Assembly (NCBI RefSeq): GCF_030687575.1
Contig: NZ_CP117439.1
Span: 4,207,501 to 4,271,500, forward strand
Origin: Pseudomonas sp. FP2309
GTDB lineage: Bacteria > Pseudomonadota > Gammaproteobacteria > Pseudomonadales > Pseudomonadaceae
Length of the DNA stretch: 64,000 nt
Reading direction: 5' to 3'
Under the pieces are notes generated by a model that was given only the letters and a program-made list of their open reading frames with translations, had not been told where the DNA came from and searched no databases. A program made the position numbers and the translations under genes. Shown piece after piece: positions 8,467 through 16,962 of this stretch; position 1 is the stretch's first letter, and the number at the start of each line of letters is the position of its first letter.

Positions 8467-8569
8467 GCGCCACCTAGAGAGAAAGGTGGTCTTGCCGCTA
8501 CCGCAAGACGACACCGAACCTCCATCCATTAGAAAAAAAGCCTGTTGAGCCTTGAGTAGGAGATAGCCT

Positions 8570-10234
8570 GTGGAACGCGAATACATGGAATTCGACGTGG
8601 TCATCGTCGGCGCTGGCCCGGCGGGCCTGTCCGCCGCCTGCCGACTGAAGCAGAAGGCCGCCGAAGCCGGTAAGGAAATCAGCGTCTGCGTGGTCGAGAA
8701 AGGCTCCGAAGTCGGCGCGCACATCCTCTCCGGTGCCGTGTTCGAACCACGCGCCCTGAACGAACTGTTCCCGGACTGGAAAGAACTCGGCGCCCCGCTC
8801 AACACCCCTGTGGTGCGCGATGACATCTATGTCCTGCGCAGCAGCGAGACCTCCACCAAAGTCCCTGACTTCTTTGTGCCCAAGACCATGCACAACGAAG
8901 GCAACTACATCATCTCCCTGGGCAACCTGTGCCGCTGGCTGGCCCAACAGGCCGAGAACCTGGGCGTTGAAGTCTACCCGGGCTTCGCTGCCCAGGAAGC
9001 GCTGTTCGATGAAAACGGCGTGGTCCGCGGGATCGTCACCGGTGACCTCGGCGTCGACCGTGAAGGCCATCCAAAAGAAGGCGTCTACACCCCCGGCATG
9101 GAACTGCGCGGCAAGTACACGCTGTTCGCCGAAGGCTGCCGTGGCCACATCGGCAAGCAACTGATCAAGCGCTTCAACCTGGACAGCGACGCCGATGCCC
9201 AGCACTACGGCATCGGTTTGAAGGAAATCTGGGAAATCGACTCCGCCAAGCATCAGCCGGGCCTGGTAGTGCACACCGCCGGTTGGCCGCTGGACATCAT
9301 GAGCAACGAGAACACCGGTGGCTCCTTCCTTTATCACCTGGAAAATAACCAGGTGGTCGTCGGCCTGATCGTCGACCTGTCCTACAGCAACGCTTTCCTG
9401 TCGCCGTTCGATGAGTTCCAGCGCCTCAAGCATCACCCGGTGCTGGCCCAGTACCTGGAAGGCGGCAAGCGCATCAGCTACGGTGCCCGTGCCTTGGCCA
9501 AGGGTGGCATCAACTCGCTGCCGAAGATGGTGTTCAAGGGCGGCGCTCTGATCGGTTGCGACCTGGGCACCATGAACGTGGCCAAGATCAAAGGCAGCCA
9601 CACGGCCATGAAGTCCGGCATGCTCGCCGCCGACGCCGTGGCCGAGCGCCTGCTCGCAGAATCGCAAGGCGGTGACGAGCTGACCAACTATGTCGACAGC
9701 TTCAAAGCCAGCTGGCTGTATGAGGAATTGTTCGCCACCCGTAACTTCGGCCCGGCGATGCACAAATTCGGCCCGATCATCGGCGCCGGCTTCAACTGGT
9801 TCGACCAGAACATCCTCGGCGGCAAAATGCCGTTCACCCTGCACGACACCAAGCCGGACTACGCCTGCCTGAAGCTGGCAAAAGACAGCACGAAGATCGA
9901 CTACCCCAAACCCGACGGCAAGCTGAGCTTCGACAAGCTGAGCTCGGTGTTCATCTCCGGCACCAACCATGAAGAAGAGCAGCCCTGCCACCTGAAGCTC
10001 AAAGACCCAAGCATCCCGATCGGCACCAACCTGCCGCTCTACGATGAACCGGCGCAGCGCTACTGCCCGGCCGGCGTCTATGAAGTGATCACCAAGGAAG
10101 ACGGCGAGAAACGCTTCCAGATCAACGCCCAGAATTGCGTGCACTGCAAGACCTGTGACATCAAGGACCCTTCGCAGAACATCACCTGGGTCACGCCGGA
10201 AGGTGCGGGTGGGCCGACTTACCCGAATATGTAA
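8570..10234 (+). CDS. etfD: electron transfer flavoprotein-ubiquinone oxidoreductase
   Basis: 554 residues. A membrane-associated flavo-iron-sulfur enzyme that passes electrons from reduced ETF to ubiquinone. The N-terminal FAD motif is VIVGAGPAGLSAACRL (about residues 10-25). A GCRGHIGKQL segment and the LPKMVFKGGALIGCDLGT region are family hallmarks. The C-terminal domain holds the 4Fe-4S ligands in YCPAGVYEV and CVHCKTCDIKDP. The GTG start follows a TAGGAGATAG site. An ATG five codons later would also work, but the MEREYMEFDVV N-terminus is typical of Pseudomonas. Full length, divergent from etfBA. Confidence 0.97.
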   Translation: MEREYMEFDVVIVGAGPAGLSAACRLKQKAAEAGKEISVCVVEKGSEVGAHILSGAVFEPRALNELFPDWKELGAPLNTPVVRDDIYVLRSSETSTKVPDFFVPKTMHNEGNYIISLGNLCRWLAQQAENLGVEVYPGFAAQEALFDENGVVRGIVTGDLGVDREGHPKEGVYTPGMELRGKYTLFAEGCRGHIGKQLIKRFNLDSDADAQHYGIGLKEIWEIDSAKHQPGLVVHTAGWPLDIMSNENTGGSFLYHLENNQVVVGLIVDLSYSNAFLSPFDEFQRLKHHPVLAQYLEGGKRISYGARALAKGGINSLPKMVFKGGALIGCDLGTMNVAKIKGSHTAMKSGMLAADAVAERLLAESQGGDELTNYVDSFKASWLYEELFATRNFGPAMHKFGPIIGAGFNWFDQNILGGKMPFTLHDTKPDYACLKLAKDSTKIDYPKPDGKLSFDKLSSVFISGTNHEEEQPCHLKLKDPSIPIGTNLPLYDEPAQRYCPAGVYEVITKEDGEKRFQINAQNCVHCKTCDIKDPSQNITWVTPEGAGGPTYPNM

Positions 10235-10245
10235 CCCCCGCCACC

Positions 10246-10356
10246 GATCGTTCCCACGCTGCGTGGGAACGCCTCTTGTGACGCTGCGCGTCACGGCTTT
10301 AAAAGCGGACGCGCAGCGTCCAGGGCTGCATTCCCACGCAGAGCGTGGGAACGATC
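10246..10356. repeat. nested REP doublet (REPIN-like)
   Basis: The outer arms 10246-10271 and 10331-10356 are each palindromic around TTCCCACGC/GCGTGGGAA and are inverted with respect to one another. Inside, GACGCTGCGCGTC (10280-10292) and GACGCGCAGCGTC (10308-10320) are perfect inverted copies. This nested symmetry is that of two REP sequences in inverted orientation. The right end overlaps the AraC-family stop codon by two bases. Confidence 0.85.
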
Positions 10357-11248
10357 AGGCAGCCCGCTCTTCACCGGGGTTGCGCTCAAAGTAGCGCTTA
10401 TATTCGCGACTGAACTGCGACGTGCTCTGATACCCCACGCTGTGCGCCGCCTGCGCCACGCCCATGCCTTCCACCAACAGCAGTTGCTGGGCCTTGAGCA
10501 GGCGCAGGCGCTTGAGGTACTGCACCGGCGACAACAGCGTGCAGCGCTTGAAGTGCTCGTGAAACGTCGACGCACTCATGTGCGCATAGCCGGCCAGGGT
10601 TTCGATATTCAGCGGTTCGGCGAAGTGCGCATGCAGATGGTTCAGCGAGGTGGCAATGCGCGAGAACTGCCCCTGCTGCTCCACCAAGGCGCGCAACACA
10701 TCGGCCTGGGGTCCGCGCAACGCGGTGAACAACAATTCGCGCACCCGCGCCGGGCCCATGATCCGGCTTTCCAGCGGATCGTGCAGACACTGCAACAGCC
10801 GCTCGACACAGCCGCGCATCGCCTCATCGAGCACCACCGAACTCATCGACTCCAGGGTCTGCGCCGTCGGCGGTGGCCCGGCCTGCATGCCCATGGCCAT
10901 GACCAGTTCACCGAGCACCACACGGTCGATCCCCACCGTCACCCCCAACAATGGCGCGCCCGGCGCCATGGCGAAGGTCTCGCATTCGAACGGCACCGGC
11001 ATGGCCTGGATCAGGTAATGGCCGGCGCCATACTCCAGGGTGCGCGGGCCCAGGTAAGCCACTTTGCTGCCCTGGGCCACGAACATCAGGCTCGGCTCAT
11101 AGATCTGCGGCCCGCGCGCCACGTCGCAACTGGCGCGCAGCACCTGCACCCCCGGCAGGTGGGTCGGGGAGAAACCGTCGCGGGACGTGAGCCCCTCAAT
11201 CAAGGCAACCAGCGTGGCGTTGGCATCGAGATGGCGGGTCAACAACAT
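10355..11248 (-). CDS. AraC-family transcriptional regulator (AraC_N type)
   Basis: 297 residues. The N-terminal 190 residues match the AraC_N sensor domain (YEPSLMFVAQGSKVAYLG, GAGHYLIQAMPVPFECE). The C-terminal 100 residues are a double helix-turn-helix (ETLAGYAHMSASTFHEHFK, and GVAQAAHSVGYQSTSQFSREYKRYF). The ATG of MLLTRHLDANATLV was chosen over an upstream start that adds 17 residues. It is divergent from the zinc alcohol dehydrogenase gene, the same layout as E. coli yqhC-yqhD, where the AraC_N protein activates an aldehyde-detoxifying reductase. An analogous role is likely but inferred. Confidence 0.9.
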   Translation of the reverse strand: MLLTRHLDANATLVALIEGLTSRDGFSPTHLPGVQVLRASCDVARGPQIYEPSLMFVAQGSKVAYLGPRTLEYGAGHYLIQAMPVPFECETFAMAPGAPLLGVTVGIDRVVLGELVMAMGMQAGPPPTAQTLESMSSVVLDEAMRGCVERLLQCLHDPLESRIMGPARVRELLFTALRGPQADVLRALVEQQGQFSRIATSLNHLHAHFAEPLNIETLAGYAHMSASTFHEHFKRCTLLSPVQYLKRLRLLKAQQLLLVEGMGVAQAAHSVGYQSTSQFSREYKRYFERNPGEERAA

Positions 11249-11296
11249 AAAAGCAGCTCTCAGAAGATTCACGACTCGGCGCAGAGTGGCAAGCAT

Positions 11297-11356
11297 CAAG
11301 CCACAAGCTGCAAGAAAGTACGCAGTTTATAGCTTGCCGCTTGGAGCTTGCCGCTT
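11297..11356. repeat. AGCTTGCCGCTT repeats
   Basis: Two exact copies of AGCTTGCCGCTT (11331-11342, 11345-11356) are preceded by CCACAAGCTGCAAG, roughly their reverse complement, so the region can fold into a hairpin. It lies in the AraC/adh divergent gap, which otherwise shows no clear promoter to my eye. Confidence 0.5.
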
Positions 11357-11472
11357 TTAGCTGCCCTTCGGAGCTTTAGGCATGAGACTCGGAGCAATCG
11401 CCATGGTCGCCTGGACGGTCGGTGGGGAGAATGGCTCACCTCACTTGTCACTGCTTTTTGCGAGGTTTCCCC

Positions 11473-12525
11473 ATGTACACCGCCATCGGTTACGCCGCCC
11501 AGTCGGCCACCACTCCCCTCGCCCCCATGTCGTTTGAACGTCGCAGCCCGCGCGCCGATGACGTGGCCATCGAGATTCTTTACTGCGGCGTCTGCCACTC
11601 CGACATCCACCAGGCCCGCAACGAATGGGGCATCGCCGTGTACCCGCTGATGCCCGGCCACGAAATCGTCGGCAAAGTCACCGCCGTCGGTGCCAGTGTC
11701 ACCGCACACAAGGTCGGCGACCTGGTGGGCGTAGGCTGCATGGTCGACTCATGCCGTCACTGCGACGCGTGCCAGTCGGACTTGGAGCAGTATTGCCTCG
11801 AAGGCCCGACCATGACCTACGCCACCCCGGACCGCGTGGATGGCAGCAACACCATGGGCGGCTACTCCGACAGCATCGTGGTCAGCGAACACTTTGTGGT
11901 GAAGATCCCGGCCAAGCTCGACCTGGCCAGCGCCGCGCCGATTCTGTGCGCCGGTATCACCACCTACTCGCCGCTCAAACACTACGGCGTGAAGGCCGGC
12001 GATAAGGTCGGGATTCTCGGCATGGGCGGCCTGGGCCATATGGGCATCAAGTTCGCCAAAGCCATGGGCGCGCAAGTGACCCTGTTCACCCGCTCCGCGA
12101 GCAAAGCCGAAGAAGGCCGTCGCCAGGGTGCCGATCATGTGATCGTGTCCACCGACCCCGAGCAGATGAAGGCCGCCGCCGGCAGCTTTGACTTCCTGCT
12201 GGACACCATCCCGGTGCAGCACGACCTGAACCCCTACCTCGACGTGCTGCGCTTTGACGGCGTGCACATCCTGGTGGGTTTGATCGAGCCGGTGGACCCG
12301 CCGGTCAACGCCGCCAAGCTGGTGCTGGGGCGTAAAGTGCTGGCCGGTTCGTTGATCGGCGGCATTGCAGAAACCCAGGAAGTCCTGGATTTCTGCGCCG
12401 AGCATGGCATTACCTGCGATATCGAAATGCTCGACATCCGCCAGATCAACGAGGCTTACACCCGCATGATCGCCGGCGATGTGAAGTACCGCTTCGTTAT
12501 CGACATGGCGACCTTGAAAGCCTGA
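11473..12525 (+). CDS. zinc-dependent NAD(P) alcohol dehydrogenase (YahK/CAD type)
   Basis: 350 residues of the cinnamyl-alcohol-dehydrogenase branch of medium-chain dehydrogenases. Catalytic-zinc ligands: Cys41 in CGVCHSD and His63 in PGHEIVG. The structural-zinc cysteine cluster lies in DSCRHCDACQSDLEQYC. The Rossmann glycines are in GILGMGGLGHMG. YahK-type enzymes reduce a wide range of aldehydes with NADPH. The ATG of MYTAIGYAAQ follows a GAGG site, and upstream in-frame starts lack one. Divergent AraC-family regulator upstream. The stop abuts the convergent iclR-family stop within a GCCTGATCAGGC palindrome. Confidence 0.92.
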   Translation: MYTAIGYAAQSATTPLAPMSFERRSPRADDVAIEILYCGVCHSDIHQARNEWGIAVYPLMPGHEIVGKVTAVGASVTAHKVGDLVGVGCMVDSCRHCDACQSDLEQYCLEGPTMTYATPDRVDGSNTMGGYSDSIVVSEHFVVKIPAKLDLASAAPILCAGITTYSPLKHYGVKAGDKVGILGMGGLGHMGIKFAKAMGAQVTLFTRSASKAEEGRRQGADHVIVSTDPEQMKAAAGSFDFLLDTIPVQHDLNPYLDVLRFDGVHILVGLIEPVDPPVNAAKLVLGRKVLAGSLIGGIAETQEVLDFCAEHGITCDIEMLDIRQINEAYTRMIAGDVKYRFVIDMATLKA

Positions 12526-13329
12526 TCAGGCCTTCGCGCCCAACTCCGCTGACAGCCGCGCTGCGACCTGTTTGATCACAGGGATCAGCTCGGCCATTTT
12601 CTCCAGCGGCATATAGGGCACGGTACTGGCGATGCTGATGCCGGCGACGATTCGCCGGCTGGCATCGCGCACCGGTGCCGCGACGCAACGGATCGACGGT
12701 TCGTTGTCTTCCAGATCGAATGCATAACCGCCCAGCACGTATTCCTGCATGCGCTGCTCGAACTGCGCCCAGGATTGCTCCGGGTGCTGCGGCCATTGCA
12801 GGTTCTTCCCCCCCGCCGGCAGGCTTGTTTCGTACAGGCGCTTCCACTCCTGCACCGAGTCATCCAGCAACATCGCCTTGCCCACGCCCGTGCGCGCCAG
12901 CGGCATGCGATGGCCGACCCGCGAGCGCATTTCCGGACCATTGCGGCCGGGGTTCTTGTGCAGGTACAGCACGTCGTCGTATTCGCGGATGGCCAGGTGG
13001 ATGGTGTCACCGGTCAACGCCGACAACTGGTCCAGGTAAGGCACTGCCAGGGTCACCAACGGCAATTCTTCCCGCGCCTGAAACCCCAATTCGATCAGCT
13101 TGGGCCCCAGCAGGTAACCGACTTGCGGCACCACGCGCAGGTAACGCTCCTCCACCAGGCAACTGGCCAGGCGGTGAGTGGTGCTGCGGGTGGTGCCGAT
13201 GCGCCGGGCGATCTCCTTGAGATCCCGCGCACCGGCCGCCACCGCCTGTACCACGCCCAGGCCACGCAACAGGGTCTGAGTGCCGGTGGGCGCAGCGTCT
13301 TTGACGGGGATGTGGGCGTTTTCCTGCAT
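12526..13329 (-). CDS. IclR-family transcriptional regulator
   Basis: 267 residues. N-terminal winged helix (about 17-75: LLRGLGVVQAVAAGARDLKEIA, then RIGTTRSTTHRLASCL) and C-terminal IclR effector domain (about 90-265: LDQLSALTGDTIHLAIRE, RVGHRMPLARTGVGKAML, VRDASRRIVAGISIASTVPY). A long in-frame extension upstream is antisense to the permease gene and was discarded. The chosen ATG begins MQENAHIPVKD. It lies 122 bases downstream of the araFGH-type operon on the same strand, so it probably controls that operon, with a sugar or sugar acid as effector. The ligand is not evident. Confidence 0.9.
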   Translation of the reverse strand: MQENAHIPVKDAAPTGTQTLLRGLGVVQAVAAGARDLKEIARRIGTTRSTTHRLASCLVEERYLRVVPQVGYLLGPKLIELGFQAREELPLVTLAVPYLDQLSALTGDTIHLAIREYDDVLYLHKNPGRNGPEMRSRVGHRMPLARTGVGKAMLLDDSVQEWKRLYETSLPAGGKNLQWPQHPEQSWAQFEQRMQEYVLGGYAFDLEDNEPSIRCVAAPVRDASRRIVAGISIASTVPYMPLEKMAELIPVIKQVAARLSAELGAKA

Positions 13330-13451
13330 ATCGGGCCTATTGGGAAGTACGAAAACGGCGCCATTATGGCAAATGCTGAAGGTCAATACAGAAACGGCTG
13401 TGCAAACTGACACGCCGCCATCGTGGGCAGCCCACTCACTCCAACGGCCTG

Positions 13452-14420
13452 TCAGCGTTGCTTCATACGGTCGATGACCACCGCCAGCAGCAGGATCGAG
13501 CCGCGGATCACGTATTGGTAAAACGTGTCGATGTTCTTCAGGTTCATCGCATTCTCGATGATCGCCAGAATCAGCACCCCGGCAATCACATGGCGGATCA
13601 TGCCGATCCCGCCGCTCAACGACACCCCACCCAGCACGCACGCCGAGATCACCGTCAGCTCGAAGCCCTGGCCGATCATCGGCTGGCCCGAGGTCATGCG
13701 CGAGGCAAGGATCACCCCGGCCAGTGCGCCGATCAAACCGTGCACGGCGAAGATCAGGATCTTGGTGCGGTCCACGTTCACACCTGCCAGCAGCGCCGCT
13801 TCCGGGTTGCCGCCGATGGCCATGGTGTTGCGCCCGTAGGTGGTGTAGTTGAGCAGCCAGCCGAAGAACAGGAAGCACACAATGGTGATCAGGATCGGCA
13901 CCGGTACGCCGAACAACTGGCCGTTGCCGAAGACAAAAAACTGCTCCTGGGACACGCCCACCGCCTTGCCGTCGGCAAAGATGTAGGCCAGACCGCGCAC
14001 GATCTGCATGGTCGCCAGGGTGGTGATCAGCGCGTTGACCCGCAACTTGGCGATGACGATGCCGTTGATCAATCCGACGATCAGCCCCATCCCCAGCGCC
14101 GCGCCGATGCCCAGCATGACGCTGTCGGTGTCGCGCATCACAATCGCCGCGACCACGCCGGCGCAGGCGATGACCGAGCCCACCGACAAGTCAAAATGCC
14201 CCGACGCCAGGCAGAACAGCATGGTGCACGCGGCGATGCCCACCGTGGAAATCGCCAGGCCCAGGCCGCGCATGTTCAGCGGCGAGAGGAAGTTATCGAT
14301 CAGCAAGGCACACAGGACAAAAATCCCCACCGCCGCCAGCAGCATCGCCCAGTTGTCGAGCAGCGCACGGATATCGAGGGGTTTGCGTGCAGTGGGCAAC
14401 GCGTTGTTTTGAGTGGTCAT
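13452..14420 (-). CDS. araH: L-arabinose-type ABC transporter permease
   Basis: 322 residues, BPD_transp_2 family, with about 8-10 hydrophobic segments. The N-terminus has one membrane span after a short cytoplasmic stretch (LLDNWAMLLAAVGIFVLCAL). Family signatures are NMRGLGLAISTVGIAACTML, SGHFDLSVGSV, GLINGIVIAKLRVNALITTL and GGNPEAALLAGVNV. It would form the inner-membrane channel for the AraF/AraG partners. Nine bases after araG. Last transporter gene of the operon. Confidence 0.9.
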   Translation of the reverse strand: MTTQNNALPTARKPLDIRALLDNWAMLLAAVGIFVLCALLIDNFLSPLNMRGLGLAISTVGIAACTMLFCLASGHFDLSVGSVIACAGVVAAIVMRDTDSVMLGIGAALGMGLIVGLINGIVIAKLRVNALITTLATMQIVRGLAYIFADGKAVGVSQEQFFVFGNGQLFGVPVPILITIVCFLFFGWLLNYTTYGRNTMAIGGNPEAALLAGVNVDRTKILIFAVHGLIGALAGVILASRMTSGQPMIGQGFELTVISACVLGGVSLSGGIGMIRHVIAGVLILAIIENAMNLKNIDTFYQYVIRGSILLLAVVIDRMKQR

Positions 14421-14429
14421 GGTTTTCTC

Positions 14430-15932
14430 TCAGTTCGTCACGCGGCGCGGCAAGGCCAGCTGCAGCAGGTTGGATTCAGTCGCGTGTTCACGGGTTTGTT
14501 CGCCGCGCAGGGCGCCTTCGCACAGCACCAGGATGCGGTCGGAAATGCCCATGACTTCCATCAGGTCGCTGGACACCACGATCACCGCAATGCCCTGGGC
14601 CGCAAGGTTGTGGATGATCTGGTAGATCTCCGACTTGGCGCCGATGTCGATGCCTCGGGTCGGCTCGTCCAGCAGCAACACCTTCATCGGCATCGACAGC
14701 CAGCGGCCGAGAATGGCTTTTTGCTGATTGCCGCCGGACAGGTAGAGGATTTTCTGTTCGGCGTTGGGCGTCTTCACCTTCATCGCCTGGATCTGCCGGT
14801 CGGCGTTGCCTTTCTCCCATTTGTCGCGCAACAGCCAGCCAAACGCGGAATGGGCGCCACGGGCACTGATGTTGATGTTCTCGGCCACGCTCGACAGCGG
14901 AATGATGCCCTCCTTCTTGCGGTCCTCGGGGCACAGCAACACGCCGGCGGCGATGGCGTCGCGCGGCGAGCGCAAGGGCAGCGGCGCGCCGCACAGTTCC
15001 AGGCTGCCGGCGCTGGCGCGTTCCAGGCCGCTGAGCAGGCGCAACAGCTCGGTGCGCCCGGCCCCCACCAGCCCGAACAGGCCCAGGATCTCGCCCTTGC
15101 GCACCTTGAAGCTGAGCGGCTCGCGCAGGCCCGGCCCCAGCAGGCCATTGACCTTGAGCGCCACCTCGCCGTGTTCGCGCGGGCGGTAGTCGTAGATGTC
15201 CTGGATGTCGCGACCGACCATGCAGGTCACCAACTGGTCGTGGCTCAGCGTGCTCATGTCGTCAAAGGTGCGCACGTAGCGGCCGTCCTTGAACACGGTG
15301 ACGGCGTCGCAGATGCGGAACACCTCCTCCATGCGGTGCGACACGTAGAGCACCACTTTGCCCTCCTCGCGCAGGCGCGCAATGATCGCCATCAAGCGGT
15401 CGATCTCCCGCGCCGAAAGGCTGCTGGTCGGCTCGTCGAAGGCAATCACATGGGCGCCACGGGACAACGCCTTGGCGATTTCCACCAGTTGGCGCTGGCC
15501 CAGGGACAGGCGCCCGAGCTTTTCGTCCGGGTCGATTTCATCGGCCAGGCCCTTGAGGCAGGCCAGGGCCTGCTTGCGCAGCAGGCCCCGGTTGACCACA
15601 CCGAAGCGCGTCGGCAAATGCCCCAAAAACAGGTTTTCGGCGACGCTCATTTCCGGCACCAGGTGCAGCTCCTGGTGGATCACCGCGACGCCGCTGGCAA
15701 TGCTGTCGGCCGCGCACTTGAAGGCCATGGTCTGCTCGCCGATCTGCACCGTGCCGCTGCTGGGAATATAGGCACCGCCCAGAATCTTCAGCAGCGTCGA
15801 TTTGCCGGCGCCGTTCTCGCCCATCAACGCGTGCACTTGCCCCGGGTGGGCGGTGAAGCAGATGCCGTCCAGCGCCTTGACCCCGGGAAAGGTTTTGCCG
15901 ATACCGTCAAACCGCAGGGCCGCAGCGGTCAT
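14430..15932 (-). CDS. araG: L-arabinose-type ABC transporter ATP-binding protein
   Basis: 500 residues with two ATPase domains, as usual for sugar importers. The first domain has Walker A GENGAGKST and signature LSLGQRQLVEIAKAL with AFDEPTSSL. The second has the degenerate GLVGAGRTELLR and LSGGNQQKAILGRWL with LLDEPTRGID. The start ATG overlaps the araF stop by four bases, confirming it over an upstream frame start. It energises uptake by AraF and AraH. Confidence 0.95.
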   Translation of the reverse strand: MTAAALRFDGIGKTFPGVKALDGICFTAHPGQVHALMGENGAGKSTLLKILGGAYIPSSGTVQIGEQTMAFKCAADSIASGVAVIHQELHLVPEMSVAENLFLGHLPTRFGVVNRGLLRKQALACLKGLADEIDPDEKLGRLSLGQRQLVEIAKALSRGAHVIAFDEPTSSLSAREIDRLMAIIARLREEGKVVLYVSHRMEEVFRICDAVTVFKDGRYVRTFDDMSTLSHDQLVTCMVGRDIQDIYDYRPREHGEVALKVNGLLGPGLREPLSFKVRKGEILGLFGLVGAGRTELLRLLSGLERASAGSLELCGAPLPLRSPRDAIAAGVLLCPEDRKKEGIIPLSSVAENINISARGAHSAFGWLLRDKWEKGNADRQIQAMKVKTPNAEQKILYLSGGNQQKAILGRWLSMPMKVLLLDEPTRGIDIGAKSEIYQIIHNLAAQGIAVIVVSSDLMEVMGISDRILVLCEGALRGEQTREHATESNLLQLALPRRVTN

Positions 15933-16927
15933 TTCCACAGCCCGATTTTGGTCAGCTCTTCCTTGAAGTTCTCGCGGGTGATCAGGGTCACTTCGTCCAT
16001 CGCGGTGTACTTGGGCGGCTCGGTGCCTTTGGTCACCCACTCGTACATCATCAGGGCGGTGTTGTAGCCCTCGATGTGCGGGCTGGGCAGCATGGAACCG
16101 AAGAAGCCGCTGTTGGCCTTTTTCAGCTCGCCGATGGCGTCGGTGCCGTTGATGCCAATCCCGATCACGTTGGCCGCGGCAAAGCCGGCGCTTTCGGTGG
16201 CGCGCACGCCGCCGAGCACGGTGTTGTCGTTCATGCCGCCGATGATCAGGTTTTTCGCGCCGCTGGGCAGCTTGACCAGCGCCGAGTTGGTGGCGTCCAT
16301 GCTGCCGGGCACGTCGAGGGTTTTCAGCGCGGCGGTGAGGATATGGTCCTTGGGAATCCCGGCTTCTTCGAGGGATTTGATCGAGCCGTCGGTGCGTTTT
16401 TTACCGGTGTCGAGTTCGTTGAAGGTGTTGATCACCGCGTAGGTGTCCTTCCAGTCCCAACCGCGTTTTTTCGCTTCGGCAGCCATGGCCGCGCCCTGCT
16501 TCTGGCCCACTTCAAACGCAGCCATGCCCAGGTACGGCACGTCCTCCATAAAGGCGCCCTTGGCGTCGACGAAACGGTCATCCACCGCCATCACCTTCAA
16601 GCCATTGACCTTGGCCTTGGCCACGATGGCCGGGCCCAGGGACACGTCCGGCGGGCAGATCACAAAGCCCTTGGCGCCGTTGGCCGCCAGGCTGTCGATG
16701 GCCGAGAGGGTCTTCTCGCCGTCGGGCACGGCGATCTTGATCACGGTGAAGCCATGTTCCTTGCCGGCTTTTTCGGCAAACGCCCATTCGGTCTGGAACC
16801 AGGGTTCTTCGGCCTGTTTGACCAGGAAGCCGATTTTGACTTCTTCAGCAGCCGATACCACGCCGCTGAACGCCAGGCCGAGTGCCAGGGCACCGAGTGT
16901 CTTTTTGAAGCTGTTTTTGACAAACAT
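15929..16927 (-). CDS. araF: L-arabinose-binding periplasmic protein
   Basis: 332 residues. A signal peptide ending near VVSAA is followed by IGFLVKQAEEPWFQTEWAF, KIAVPDGEKTLSAIDSLAA, GMNDNTVLGGVRATE and ITRENFKEEL, all very close to E. coli AraF. This makes L-arabinose (possibly also D-fucose or galactose, known AraF ligands) the best guess for the substrate. An AGAGGTG site precedes the chosen ATG. Upstream in-frame residues lack signal character. The preceding gene is a sugar-dehydrogenase-like SDR. Confidence 0.95.
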   Translation of the reverse strand: MFVKNSFKKTLGALALGLAFSGVVSAAEEVKIGFLVKQAEEPWFQTEWAFAEKAGKEHGFTVIKIAVPDGEKTLSAIDSLAANGAKGFVICPPDVSLGPAIVAKAKVNGLKVMAVDDRFVDAKGAFMEDVPYLGMAAFEVGQKQGAAMAAEAKKRGWDWKDTYAVINTFNELDTGKKRTDGSIKSLEEAGIPKDHILTAALKTLDVPGSMDATNSALVKLPSGAKNLIIGGMNDNTVLGGVRATESAGFAAANVIGIGINGTDAIGELKKANSGFFGSMLPSPHIEGYNTALMMYEWVTKGTEPPKYTAMDEVTLITRENFKEELTKIGLWK

Positions 16928-16962
16928 GAGGCACCTCTTGTTGTTATTGAGCGTTACACGTT

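Larger units (their letters stand above)
8065..8569. other. divergent etfB/etfD control region
   Basis: This 505-base gap holds the etfD promoter, a PsrA-like operator and an 8-base perfect inverted repeat, each listed separately. On the etfB side I could not settle on one sigma-70 promoter. No open frame here looks like a gene. Confidence 0.6.

Noticed and set aside
8498-10294. 598-codon minus-strand frame opposite etfD
   Set aside because: Antisense shadow of a strongly supported gene, with no ribosome-binding site or family resemblance.
10246-10356. Insertion-sequence end or attachment site
   Set aside because: No transposase or integrase is nearby and no target duplication is seen. The nested palindromes fit REP elements.
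13330-13878. N-terminal extension of the IclR-family frame into araH
   Set aside because: The extra 183 residues are antisense to the permease and unlike any IclR protein. A normal IclR N-terminus begins at the internal ATG.
13458-16067. 869-codon plus-strand frame across araH and araG
   Set aside because: His/Gln-rich antisense product covering two genes with clear functions and correct overlaps.
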